Assembly (NCBI GenBank): GCA_947623455.1
Contig: OX392529.1
Span: 58,795,186 to 58,859,185 of the forward strand
DNA: 64,000 nucleotides
Reading direction: 5' to 3'
Source of the DNA: Mimachlamys varia
Lineage: Eukaryota > Mollusca > Bivalvia > Pectinida > Pectinidae
The notes beneath the pieces were generated by a model. That model saw only the letters and a list, made by a program, of their open reading frames with translations. It did not search any database and was not told the origin of the DNA. A program made the position numbers and the translations under genes. Below, in pieces: positions 30,660 to 42,500 of the stretch; positions within the stretch are counted from its first letter, which is position 1, and each line of letters starts with the position of its first letter.

Positions 30660-31870
30660 AATCATGTAAACATTGAATTTGTCGGAAACTTGTTTCCCCT
30701 GATTTATGAGTCTTAAGCAGAACATTGAAAGAAAATTACCTTCAAAGGAGAAGCTGGGTGTTTCAAGCAAAACAATTCTTATCAATGTTTTCTCCCCCAA
30801 AGTTTGCACATATATATATACATTTAAGTGTCTTCTGTCACACATTATCATATTGTGACCCATTTCTTTGTATTCAAGGGAGGTAATTCAATCTAATTAT
30901 CTCCCTTTCCACACAAAATGCAATATTCACAAAGAAAAAATCCAATTATCAGTCGTAAAGTATTTATTTTTTCGGAATCTGCAAATAATACAAAAAGACT
31001 TCCTTTCATATAAAAATGATTAATTTTAGTATAACCTTAACCTTGAAATACCGAATGGCACGGACCTACGTTATAACATTTTCAATTATAATATGCAGTT
31101 ATATAGTGTATTCTTTTGCTCAAAATTACGTAATATTTGCACCGAAACTCAATACCCGGTATATGAACAATAACAGCAGAAATACTTTTCATTTGAGTGT
31201 GAAAGCAAAATCTTTTCTGACGTAACTTCTATGCTTTTGATGACATCATTGCATTAACATTGTTATATGAGAGTCTTTTAAGGTTGCTTTGCTTCGGATA
31301 TCATGGAGAATATCCCTGGATCAAGTTAATCTGAATTGCATATTGTTTACCTTTATTGAGATGCATTTTTGTTTTTAAGAAAATGTAGACTTTATAGCAC
31401 TGGTGTTATTCCTAATCCAGTCCCCCTGTACCCCATGTGATTTAGTTACACTTCCAGGAGAAAGCAGGGCATTTTCATTCACCTGTGAAAAAAAATATTA
31501 TCAACAAATAGTTTCCAAATTTCCACATATATACAATCCAAAATTGACAATAGACAGCTATACGAGTACTTAGGAAATGTATATTGACCGAAGATATGTT
31601 TGTAAAACACTAAACTTTAATCTTCATATAGATCTTGACCCTTACTTAAAGAGAAGTATTGACCTTGACATTTCTCTTTACAAAATATGAAGTGTTTATC
31701 GTGTAAAATTCAGACAAATTTTATCAGAAAATTACAAATGAAATTTGGCTCAGGTTATGATCAGTCAGTATAAAAATAAATACAAATCGTACAACAAATT
31801 TAAGATATACATTATACAGAGACAACTTTTTTGAGAAATTGCACTAAACTGAGGGTATCTATGAAGTCAA
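30660..31870. other. Gene-free stretch
   Basis: Mostly AT-rich. A small inverted pair AGGGAGGTAATT / AATTATCTCCCT at 30879-30907 is typical of tiny mollusc MITEs. No coding sequence was recognised. Confidence 0.5.
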
Positions 31871-31877
31871 CACTTAC

Positions 31878-32506
31878 CTTGTTCAGCCAACTGTGTCCTT
31901 CATTCTTTTGCATCCAAGCAGAAGATACTCTTGCTTCCAAAGCCTTGGTCCAATCATAAAACCTGTAGAAAGTGATAATGTTATATAGAGTTGCAAATAA
32001 TTTATGAATTTCCATTTTCTCTACTTTGATACACAAAAAAATATGAAAAAAATATGTGGTATTGATCAAAAGTAGGCACATTGACTAAACCGGCCGCTGT
32101 GTAATAAGAATTCCTGTCTAATATATGGCCAAGTACTCCAAGAACTTATACAGTACTTTATACCTCTACAAACCGACAATTGTTTAAACAACAGACTAAT
32201 AGTTTTGGTCCCAGTGACTTTGGGTTTAGACAGCTGGTTTAACTGTATATAGTTGAATTAAAATAAAATGTTTTTCACACAGTCTCATGGTAATAAGAGC
32301 AAACTAAGAGTGAATGTACTGGTACAAGTCAGTTTTATAGATATAATCTATATACAATTTTGACTAACTCTACAAACCTGTCCAATTAACATTGCATCTA
32401 TGTTTTGAAACTGTCTCGGACCTTCCCAGATGATACTGGCACACACTACAGCTTCTTGTTTTAAAGTCAAAGTCCACAATCTTTCCAGTGTTGACACCAA
32501 TAAGAC
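31878..32506 (-). pseudogene. Mutator-like transposase fragment, two exon-like segments
   Basis: Minus-strand segment 32506-32378 lies between TTTCAG and CAG|GTTTGT. It reads LIGVNTGKIVDFDFKTRSCS, then VCQYHLGRSETVSKHRCNVNWT. The C..C...H...H.C..N spacing after IG.NTGK..DF is what I recall for animal Mutator-like transposase domains. Segment 31962-31878 (acceptor CTACAG, donor AAG|GTAAGTG) reads FYDWTKALEARVSSAWMQ, and KALEARV would continue the family's SKAMEA motif. But the splice phases disagree by one base, and the other frame hits a stop. So this is a decayed fragment, or the splice sites are misjudged. No TIRs or other exons were found. Confidence 0.5.
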
Positions 32507-32827
32507 CTGAAATTTAAACAATATAAGTTATCTCCCTTTATTTTGTTAACTCCAGGACTACAACAAAACTACCCCTTATAATTATCAGTCACAGGGACAT
32601 GTTACAATTAAAATGTTTTTATAAAATGTTAAGGAGTATCTATAAACACAGACTCCCGCCATTTTAAACTTGTAAACATTTTATGCATATCTGCAATAAA
32701 ATTCAACTTTAAGAAAATAAATGTATTGAAGCCAATAATTGAATATCTCACATATTTTTTAAAATAAACTTTTATTGTAACTCATCCCTCTGCTTGTACA
32801 TTATATTGCAGATAAGATATATAGAGG

Positions 32828-32981
32828 TTACACAACGAGTGGTTGTTGGATATGGAATTTATTTCACTCGAGTTAATTATTTTTTAAATGTTACAAAAGA
32901 CATGAGTCTTTTGTAACTTTTAAAAAATAATTAACGAGAGTGAAATAAATTTCATATCCAATAACCACGAGTCGTGTGAAT
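32828..32981. repeat. Foldback hairpin, ~72-bp arms
   Basis: The left arm TTACACAACGAGTGGTTGTT... and the right arm ...AATAACCACGAGTCGTGTGAA are inverted matches through ATTTATTTCACTC and TTAATTATTTTTTAAA, closing on ACAAAAGACATGAGTCTTTTGT. Imperfect but extensive. Probably a MITE. Confidence 0.8.
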
Positions 32982-33412
32982 TGTTTCTACCACAATAATA
33001 TTAAGTCGCAGGAGCTGTGTTGTTTTTTGTGAACCGCGTAATATTTGCGCGAAAACACATCATCTCGTATATATTCCCACGAAATTGTGACAACGTCAAC
33101 AATCGATGACGACGTCAACAATCAGCAAGTTGCATTTAACCACATGATTTCCGGTCAAAGTTCAACTTCTCAACCAATCAAAAGACCGGAAGGGCATATT
33201 TCTTTAGTGGTATATAACATATATTTATCCAACAGTCAGCCCGTTTATACAATGGTCTGGGAGTGGAATAACACAGGGTATTGCGGTAGAAATATTAATT
33301 AGAACACTTCAGACTTAAAACTGCAGACCTGAGTTGGGTCAGACTAAGCTTGTTCTAATTAATATACAAAACAACATGTATACATTCATTTAATAGAACA
33401 GCACCAGTCTTA

Positions 33413-34083
33413 GTCCGAAGGGTTCTGACTCTCTGACCCGCTAAATATTTGGACGACAGCTGGCGGGTGTGAGAGTCAGAATTCCTCCTTAGTTAAAAAG
33501 TGGAAATTTTACCGACCCGTGCACGGGTCGCCTTTTAAGCCGTGATTTATAATATGAAATATTTTCCATCACATGTAAATTAAGTATCAATGGAAAGAAC
33601 ATATATTTTTCTTCTAACCTACACATTTAATCAAGTCACAGGAGATAGTAAACCAACTGTCGTTATCCATTTCTGAAAAAATAACCAGTTTCCTGACATC
33701 TGTTTGAAAATGGCCGCCGCCTAACGTCACGTGATCAAAAATAGTTAGGCAGAAAGTAATTCTCGCGGGATCTCGTGACGCGCGGCCATTTTCAAACAGA
33801 TGTCAGGAAACTTGTTTTTTTTTAGAAATGGAGGCATTGAACAGCTAGTTTACGACCTCATGTGACTTGATTAAATGTGTAGGTTAGTAGAAAAATATCT
33901 GTTCTTTCCATTGATACCTAGTTTACATGTGATCGAAAATGTTTTATATTGTAAAACACAGCTTAAACAGTGACCTGTGCACGGTCGGTAAAATTTCCAC
34001 TTTTTAACTAAGGGGGAATTCTGACTCTCGCACCCGCCTGTTGTCAAATATTTACCGGGTCAGAGAGTCAGAACCCTTCGCAC
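33413..34083. mobile_element. 671-bp foldback element with ~310-bp arms
   Basis: It starts GTCCGAAGGGTTCTGACTCT and ends AGAGTCAGAACCCTTCGCAC, with TA on both sides (33411-33412, 34084-34085). The arms pair almost to the centre, including AAAGTGGAAATTTTACCGACC, ACCTACACATTTAATCAAGT and CCTGACATCTGTTTGAAAAT with its partner. Only about 60 bp near 33720-33780 (TAACGTCACGTGATC and CTCGCGGGATCTCGTGACG) is unpaired. It has no coding capacity. Confidence 0.87.
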
Positions 34084-34202
34084 TACACCAGCCTAGGCAG
34101 ACAAAGCCACAACATACAGTGTAGAATCATATTCAGACTCTATATTCAATAAACCTATAAATGCTTCATAAATTATGTTGTGTAGCAGATATAGAAAGGA
34201 TC

Positions 34203-34280
34203 GATCAGATAGCTCAATTGGTTGAGCATGCCATCCGTCTAGAGTTCAGAAGATCCTGGGTTCAAACCCCAGTCTGGCCG
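34203..34280 (+). ncRNA. tRNA-like sequence with Pol III boxes
   Basis: The A box TAGCTCAATTGG is a perfect match to the tRNA consensus, and GGTTCAAACCC is a good B box. The T arm pairs (CTGGG/CCCAG), and the acceptor GATCAGA/TCTGGCC pairs with one mismatch and one wobble. A T-run terminator (GCATTTTTCC) follows. The anticodon arm is not canonical: the best loop lacks T at position 33 and the region is a few bases too long. It may be a pseudo-tRNA or the head of a tRNA-derived repeat. Confidence 0.5.
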
Positions 34281-34420
34281 TGCATTTTTCCTCTCCTGTT
34301 TAATTATATTGTTTGGAAAGGAAAACCTCAAGTAGGTTTGCTTAAATGCAATAGAGACGGACATAATTCTTTTCAGCTAATTATTTGAATTCAGCTATTT
34401 TCATCTTTAAATTAAGAAAT

Positions 34421-34493
34421 GTTGTGGCCGGGAATTGAACCCAGGACTCTCGCTTGGAAGGCAAACGTTCTAACCATTGAGCCAAAAGTCTGA
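34421..34493 (-). pseudogene. tRNA-Gly(TCC)-like pseudogene
   Basis: The minus strand shows TGGCTCAATGGTTAGAAC (A-box region), TTGCCTTCCAAGC (loop with anticodon TCC, as in glycine tRNA) and CTGGGTTCAATTCCCGG (B box, T arm). The 5' acceptor half (AGACTTT) does not pair with the 3' half (CCACAAC), and no T-run follows directly. Probably a decayed tRNA or SINE head. Confidence 0.5.
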
Positions 34494-34499
34494 ACATTA

Positions 34500-35100
34500 G
34501 GCTCGAGGGCCTAACGCTGCCTAATTTTACCACAGAAATATCATTTATTTATTGACTTGATTTACACAAATAATACCCGTTTTGGGTGCTCCCAATTCTT
34601 TCTAAGAAATTCAGCTATTTTTCTTTGGTGCAAAAGCATGCCTATAAGCCTGTAGACTGTAGTATTGTAGATTTGAACACATTTTTGATTGAAAAGGAAA
34701 TCGAACCTGGGCATGCAGGGAGAAAAATATCGAGTTAATCAATTAAATTATCTCGACAACAAAATCTCAGATTTCCATTTTGCAGTTTGTTTTCCCGAAA
34801 AGTACATGTATACAGTACTGCCAACTCAACCACACATGCACTAACACTTCGTCCGTCAAACCATGGTCTTGGTCTTCTTTGATTGATGTCGTGTTTCTTT
34901 TTGTTGATCAGATGCACCTGTTCCGATCTTTTTAATAGTCTCTTTGTTGGCTAGTCTTCCTTTGAGCCTGATGCGACTCTGGTTTCGTCTGGCTGCCATA
35001 TTTGTTTACCGCGGCTACGCATACCTGATCATGACATGTGCTTCCGGTTCTATTTTAATACGAGCAATCACATGACTTTCCGAACCACGTCACCATTACT
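34500..35100. other. Gene-free stretch
   Basis: No gene or repeat recognised. A 60-codon minus-strand frame has no known features. Confidence 0.5.
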
Positions 35101-35101
35101 T

Positions 35102-36305
35102 GTTTCGCGGAAATCGTGCAATTTATGCACAAAACCACCTCGTGTCGATTGAGTGATCACTGGCTCGTGACACAGGTAAATATCTCGTCCACACGTTCAC
35201 TGGCTTCGGTACAGTGTACATCGTTTCATAGCCTATTCGTTAGACTAGACACAAAATGACAGGAAAACGAGATGAAAATGTTCTTGAAATTAGGGCCTAT
35301 ATAAAAGGTAGGTTATTACTCGGCATAAAGGCTGCATATATTCACCGCGAGGTGTGTGACATTTATGGGGAGGGACAAATGTCTTACAGGACTGTTTGTA
35401 GGTGGGTAGGTAAATTTAGTGCTGGGCAGCAGCAACTGAAAGATGCTGCTCACCCAGGTCGTCCTGCATCAACTACGACCGAAGGTAACATAGAAAAAAT
35501 CCGAAATATCCTCCAAACTGATGCTCAATTCACCGTAAGACAATTGGCTCGAATGACAAACTTGTCGTTAGCAAGAGTTCATGCAATTTTGAAGAAACAC
35601 CTAAAAGTTAGAACGATAAATGCAAGATGGACACCCCATTTGTTAACGGATGAGCAAAAGAAGACGCATGTAACAATGGCAACAAACTTCTCAAAATGTA
35701 CCCAAAATATAATAAAAAGGCTTTTGATAATATAGTCACTGGTGGTGAGACCTGGGTGTATTATTTTGGACCAAAGCGGAAGGTTGCCAACCGAATATGG
35801 GCCACTAAAAATGCCAGACGCCCAAGTATTACGAACGGTAAAGAAGGTTTTGTATGCTATTTTTTTCACTAATAAGGGTCCAGCTATTCAAATCCCGGTG
35901 CCAAAAGGCAGAACGGTCACAGGCAAGTTCTACAAAAACGTTGTTCTGAGAAAGTTGAAGAACTACTACAAAAGTCGCCGCCCCAAAATAGGACTTAAGT
36001 ATGTCCGACTTTTGCATGATAATGCACCCGCTCACAAGGCACGTATTGTGACTGACTTTTTGGAGTCAGAGCAGGTTACCGTCCTTCCGCACCCTCCGTA
36101 ATCGCCAGACTTTGCCCCCTGCGACTATTTTCTCTTTCCAAAACTTAAATATCATTTATCTGGAAGGAGATACAATTCGAAAAATGCCCTTGGATCTGCT
36201 GTTTATCAGTGCCTGATGGGTGTACCCATTGAAGAGTATGAAAAATGCTTACAAAAATGGATTGACTGGCTAAAAAGGTGTGTTCTGGCTGGCGGAGAGT
36301 ATTTT
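35102..36305 (+). mobile_element. Mariner relic, copy 1, ends lost
   Basis: From GCGGAAATCGTGCAATTTAT to GGCGGAGAGTATTTTT it matches the reverse complement of the mariner at 37486-38826. The CGAGGGGTGTTCCA TIR is absent at both ends: the left edge fades into unrelated sequence and the right is cut just after the transposase stop region. It therefore cannot move by itself. Confidence 0.82.
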
Positions 36306-36308
36306 TAG
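35256..36308 (+). pseudogene. Mariner transposase, copy 1, inactive
   Basis: A mariner DD34D transposase normally has two N-terminal helix-turn-helix units that bind the TIR and a catalytic core that cuts and joins DNA. Here the N-terminal units (VCRWVGKFSAG; TVRQLARMTNLSLARVHAIL) and the linker HPGRP are intact. A missing A in a run at 35714-35718 shifts the frame, and an 11-bp deletion near 35832, relative to copy 2, shifts it back. The first catalytic Asp is lost (VTGGETW where copy 2 has TGDETW). The second Asp (HDNAPAH) is kept. A TAA at 36099-36101 stops just before SPDFAPCDYFLFP, which holds the third Asp. The start ATG is shared with copy 2. Confidence 0.88.
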
Positions 36309-36620
36309 CTAATGCGTATACAGTGTAACCGCAAGCTATTGGGTTTCCTGTTGTTTATAAGCTCAGGATATCCAAAAATGCCGTTATACCTACACGCGTA
36401 CGTTATCTGGTACATTTGTACCAGCCACAGAATACTGTCTCCTGATTTGCTAAACCACGACCCCTATTGGCAACTTGCATTTTTAACTTCGCCTTACTCA
36501 AGTTCATCATGTTACCATTAGGCCTCAGACCACAATTTTACTTCCGAGTCGTTGTTTACGAAGGTAATGAGATCATTGGTGGGTTACTGAATGCTTCCTG
36601 ATGATGGGACTTGCGCAATG
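36309..36620. other. Stretch between mariner relic and satellite
   Basis: No gene is visible. CATTGGTGGG near 36571 may be a very decayed satellite unit. Confidence 0.45.
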
Positions 36621-36629
36621 ATATATAAA

Positions 36630-37331
36630 TAAAAATATCTCACTGATTGGTGACGTCAGGTCGTTTTACAATTGTCCCACTGATTGGTGACGTCAGGTCG
36701 TTTTAAAAATATCTAACGGATTGATGACGTCAGGTCGTTTTCCAAATATCTCACTGATTGGTGACGTTAAATCCATCTACAAATATCTCACTGATTGGTG
36801 ACGTTAAATCCATCTTCAAAAATCTCGCTGATTGGTGACGTCAGGTTGTTTTAAATATATCTCACTTATTGTTAACGTCAAGTCGTTTTACAAAAATCTG
36901 AATGATGGATGACGTCAGATCAATCTACAAAATCCCACTCACTTGTGACATCAGCTCAATCTACAAAAATCTCACTGATTTGTGACATCAGATCCATCTA
37001 CAAAAATCTCACTGATTGGTGACATCAGATCCATCTACAAATATCTCACTGATTGGTGACATCAGATCCATCTAAAAAAATATCACTGATTGGTGACATC
37101 AGATCCATCTACAAATATCTCATTGATTGGTGACATCAGATCCATCTACAAATATCTCACTGATTTGTGATATCAGATCCATCTACAAAAATCTCATTGA
37201 TTGGTGATATCAGATCCATCTACAAATATCTCACTGATTGGTTACATCCGATCCATCTACAAATATCTCACTGATTGGTGATATCAGATCCATCTACACA
37301 AATCCCACTAATTGGTGACTTCAGACCGCTC
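36630..37331 (+). repeat. 37-bp satellite, left block with divergent edge units
   Basis: About 19 units. The outermost five or so have CACTGATTGGTGACGTCAGG and TCGTTTTA in place of the standard ATCCATCTACAAA half and mostly keep TGACGTCA. Units then change to the standard type. The block ends in decayed units before the mariner. Confidence 0.92.
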
Positions 37332-37483
37332 ACTTTTTATTCTATTTTCTCATTATGAGTTCTCTTTACTTATAAATTGTATAACACTAAAATTAAAATG
37401 AATAATGTACATGTCGCTATTGCTAAAATTTGTTACATAATTGTTTTGGAGAGGGCCCAATCCTATTGTTTAAAGCAATAATA
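37332..37483. other. Non-satellite spacer left of mariner copy 2
   Basis: 152 bp of AT-rich unique-looking sequence separate the left satellite block from the mariner TIR. On the other side of the mariner only an ATCAA-type microsatellite of about 20 bp precedes the satellite. Confidence 0.6.
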
Positions 37484-37485
37484 TA

Positions 37486-38826
37486 CGAGGGGTGTTCCAA
37501 AAATAATGTCACTTGCATCGGTGCTCATATAGCGGAAGTGCTTTTGTTCATTTTAATTTGCTCTGCCCTTCAAAATACTCTCCGCCAGCCAGAATACACC
37601 TTTTTAGCCAGTCAATCCATTTTTGGAAGCATTTTTCATACTCTTAAGTGAGTACACCCATCAGACACTGATAAACAGCAGATCCAAAGGGATTTCTCGA
37701 ATTGCATCTCCTTCCAGATAAATTATATTTAAGTTTTGGAAAGAGAAAATAGTCGCAGGGGGCAAAGTCTGGCGAAAACGGAGGGTGCGGAAGGACGGTA
37801 ACCTTCTCTGACTCCAAAAAGTCAGTCACAATACGTGCCTTGTGAGCGGGTGCATTATCATGCAAAAGTCGGACATACTTAAGTCCTGTTTTGGGGCGGC
37901 GACTTTTGTAGTAGTTCTTCAACTTTCTCAGAACAACGTTTTTATAGAACTTGCCTGTGACCGTTCTCCCTTTTGGCACCGGGATTTGAATAGCTGGACC
38001 CTTATTAGTGAATAAAATAGCATACAAAACCTTCTTTACCGTTCGTATTCATTTGGCAATACTTGGGCGTCTGGCATTATTAGAGTGGCCCATATTCGGT
38101 TGACAACCTTCCGCTTTGGTTCAAAATAATACACCCAGGTCTCATCACCAGTGACTATATTATCAAAAGTCTTTTTACTATATTTTGGGTACATTTTGAG
38201 AAGTTTTTTGCCATTGATACACGCGTCTTCTTTTGCTCATCCGTTAACAAATGGGGTGTCCATCTTGCATTTATCGTTCTAATTTTTAGGTGTTTCTTCA
38301 AAATTGCATGAACTCTTGCTAACGACAAGTTTGTCATTCGAGCCAATTGTCTTACGGTGTATCGAGCATCAGTTTGGAGGATATTTCGGATTTTTTCTAT
38401 GTTACCTTCGGTCGTAGTTGTTGCAGGACGACCTGGGTGAGCAGCATCTTTCAGTTGCTGCTGCCCAGCACTAAATTTACCTACCCACCTACAAACAGTC
38501 CTGTGAGACCTTTGTCCCTCCCCATAAATGTCACACACCTCGCGGTGAATATCTACAGCCTTTATGCCGAGTAATGACCTACCTTTTATATATAGGCCCT
38601 AATTTCAAGAACATTTTCATCTCGTTTTCCTGTCATTTTGTGTCTAGTCTAACGAATAGGCTATGAAACGATGTACACTGTACCGAGGCCAGTGAACGTG
38701 TGGACGAGATATTTACCTGTGTCACGAGCCAGTGATCACTCAATCGACACGGGGTGGCTTTGTGCATAAATTGCACGATTTTCGCGAAAAAAAGCACAGA
38801 TGACATTGTTTATGGAACACCCCTCG
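37486..38826 (-). mobile_element. Mariner element, copy 2, intact ends
   Basis: 1,341 bp with TIRs CGAGGGGTGTTCCA... at 37486 and ...TGGAACACCCCTCG at 38826, flanked by TA (37484-37485, 38827-38828). The size and TA duplication fit mariner. The transposase lies on the minus strand and is broken, but the intact ends could still be cut by an active enzyme supplied from elsewhere. Confidence 0.92.
37548..38636 (-). pseudogene. Mariner transposase, copy 2, inactive
   Basis: It has the same protein as copy 1 with all three catalytic Asp codons present (TGDETW, HDNAPAH, SPDFAPCDYFLFP; 34 residues between the second and third). It is disabled by a 2-bp insertion near 38586-38594 (after RAYI), the same missing A as copy 1 in the run at 38172-38176, a TGA at 38049-38051 and a TAA at 37644-37646. 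The sequence runs on to a TGA at 37548-37550, slightly beyond the copy 1 stop. Confidence 0.88.
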
Positions 38827-39540
38827 TATGTTCAAATCAAATCAAATCAAATATTTCACTGATTGGGGACATCAGATCCATCTACAAATATCTCACTGAT
38901 TGGTGATATCAGATCCATCTACAAATATCTCACTGATTGGTGACATCAGATCCATCTACAAATATCTCACTGATTGGTGACATCAGATCCATCTAAAAAA
39001 ATCTCACTGATTGGTGACATCAGATCCATCTACAAAAATATCACTGATTGGTAACGTCAGATCCATCTACAAATATCTCACTGATTGGTGACATCAGATC
39101 CATCTACAAAAATATCACTGATTGGTAACGTCAGATCCATCTACAAAAATCTCACTGATTGGTGACATCAGATCCATCTACAAATATCTCACTGATTGGT
39201 GACATCAGATCCATCTACAAAAATCTAACTAATTTTTGACGTCAGATCCATCTACAAAAATATCACTGATTGGTGACATCAGATCCATCTACAAATATCT
39301 CACTGATTGGTGACGTTAGATCCATCTACAAATATCTCACTGATTGGTGACGTCAGATCCATCTACAAAAATATCACTGATTGGTAACGTCAGATCCATC
39401 TACAAAAATCTCACTGATTGGTGACATCAGATCCATCTACAAATATCTCACTGATTGGTGACATCAGATCCATCTACAAAAATCTCACTGATTGGTGACA
39501 TCAGATCCATCTACAAAAATCTCACTGATTGGTGACATCA

Positions 39541-42500
39541 GATCCATCTACAAATATCTCACTGATTGGTGACGTCAGATCCATCTACAAAAATCTCACT
39601 GATTGGTGATATCAGATCCATCTACAAAAATCTCTCTGATTGGTGACATCAGATCCATCTACAAATATCTCCCTGATTGGTGATATCAGATCCATCTACA
39701 AATATCTCACTGATTTGTGATATCAGATCCATCTACAAATATCTCACTGATTGGTGATATCAGATTCATCTACAAATATCTCACTGATTGGGGACATCAG
39801 ATCCATTTACATAAATCTCACTGATTGGTGACATCAGATCCATCTACAAATATCTCAGTTTTGGTGACGTTAGATCCATCTTCAAATATCTCCCTGATTG
39901 GTGATATCAGATCCATCTACAAATATCTCACTGATTGGTGATATCAGATTCATCTACAAATATCTCACTGATTGGGGACATCAGATCCATTTACATAAAT
40001 CTCACTGATTGGTGACATCAGATCCATCTACAAATATCTCAGTTTTGGTGACGTTAGATCCATCTACAAATATCTCACTGATTGGTGACATCAGATCCAT
40101 CTACAAATATCTCACTGATTGGTGACATCAGATCCATCTACAAATATTTCACTGATTGGTGACATCAGATCCATCTACAAATATCTCACTGATTGGGGAC
40201 ATCAGATCCATTTACAAAAATATCACTGATCCGTGACATCAGATCCATCTACAAAAATCTCACTGATTGGTGACATCAGATCCATCTACAAATATCTCAC
40301 TGATTGGTGACATCAGATCCATCTACAAAAATCTCTCTGATTGGTGATATCAGATCCATCTACAAATATCTCACTGATTGGTGACATCAGATCCATCTAC
40401 AAATATCTCCCTGATTGGTGATATCAGATCCATCTACAAATATCTCACTGATTTGTGATATCAGATTCATCTACAAATATCTCACTGATTGGGGACATCA
40501 GATCCATTTACATAAATCTCACTGATTGGTGACATCAGATCCATCTACAAATATCTCAGTTTTGGTGACGTTAGATCCATCTACAAATATCTCACTGATT
40601 GGTGACATCAGATCCATCTACAAAAATCTCACTGATTGGTGACATCAGATCCATTTACAAATATCTCACTGATTGGGGACATCAGATCCATTTACAAAAA
40701 TCTCACTGATTGGGGACATCAGATCCATTTACAAATATCTCACTGATCGGTGACATCAGATCCATCTTCAAAAATCTCACTGATTGGTGACATCAGATCC
40801 ATCTACAAAAATCTCACTGATTGGTGACGTCAGATCCATCTACAAAAATATCACTGATTGGTGACGTCAGATCCATCTACAAAAATCTCACTGATTGGTG
40901 ACATCAGATCCATCTACAAATATCTCACTGATTGGTGATATCAGATTCATCTACAAATATCTCACTGATTGGTGACATCAGATCCATCTACAAAAATCTC
41001 ACTGATTGGGGACATCAGATCCATTTACAAAAATCTCACTGATTGGTGACATCACATCCATCTACAAAAATATCACTGATTGGTGATGTCAGATCCATCT
41101 ACAAAAATATCACTGATTGGTGACATCAGATCCATCTACAAATGTCTCACTGATTGGTGACGTCAGATCCATTTACAAAAATATCACTGATTGGTGACAT
41201 CAGATCAATCTACAAACATCTCACTGATTGGTGATGTCAGATCCATCTACAAAAATCTCACTGATTGGTGACATCAGATCCATCTACAAATATCTCACCG
41301 ATTGGTGATATCAGATTCATCTACAAATATCTCACTGATTGGGGACATCAGATCCATTTAGAAAAATTTCACTGATTGATGACATCAGATCCATCTACAA
41401 ATATCTCATTGATTGGCGACATCAGATCCATCTACAAATATCTCACTGATTTTTGACATCAGATCCATCTACAAATATCTCACTGATTGGTGACATCAGA
41501 TCCATCTACAAATATCTCACTGATTGGTGACATCAGATCCATCTACAAATATCTCACTGATTGGGGACATCAGATCCATCTACAAATATCTCACTGATTG
41601 GTGACATCAGATCCATCTACAAATATCTCACTGATTGGTGACATCAGATCCATCTACAAATATCTCACTGATTGGTGATATCAGATTCATCTACAAATAT
41701 CTCACTGATTGGTGACATCAGATCCATCTACAAATATCTCACTGATTGGTGATATCAGATCCATCTACAAATATCTCACTAATTGGGGACATCAGATCCA
41801 TTTACAAAAATCTCACTGATTGGGGACATCAGATCCATTTACAAAATTCTCACTGATTGGTGACGTCAGATCCATCTACAAAAATCTCACTGATTGGTGA
41901 TGTCAGATCCATCTACAAATATCTCACTGATTGGTGATATCAGATCCATCTACAAATATCTCACTAATTGGGGACATCAGATCCATTTACAAAAATCTCA
42001 CTGATTGGTGATATCAGATCCATCTACAAATATCTCACTAATTGGGGACATCAGATCCATTTACAAATATCTCACTGATTGGTGACGTCAGATCCATCTA
42101 CAAAAATCTCACTGATTGGTGACGTCAGATCCATCTACAAATATCTCACTGATTGGTGATGTCAGATCCATCTACAAAAATATCACTGATTGGTGACATC
42201 AGATCCATCTACAAATATCTCAGTTTTGGTGACATCAGATCCATCTACAAATATCTCACTGATTGGTGACATGAGATCAATCTACAAAAATCTAACTAAT
42301 TTGTGACGTCAGATCCATCTACAAAAATATCACTGATTGGTGATATCAGATCCATCTACAAATATCTCACTGATTGGTGATATCAGATTCATCTACAAAT
42401 ATCTCACTGATTGGGGACATCAGATCCATTTACAAATATCTCACTGATTGGTGACATCAGATCCATCTACAAATATCTCAGTTTTGGTGACATCAGATCC

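Noticed and set aside
33045..33302. 85-codon open frame between two foldbacks
   Set aside because: No recognisable domain, and it lies in repeat-like sequence with inverted phrases (CTACCACAATA/TATTGCGGTAG); too little to call a gene.
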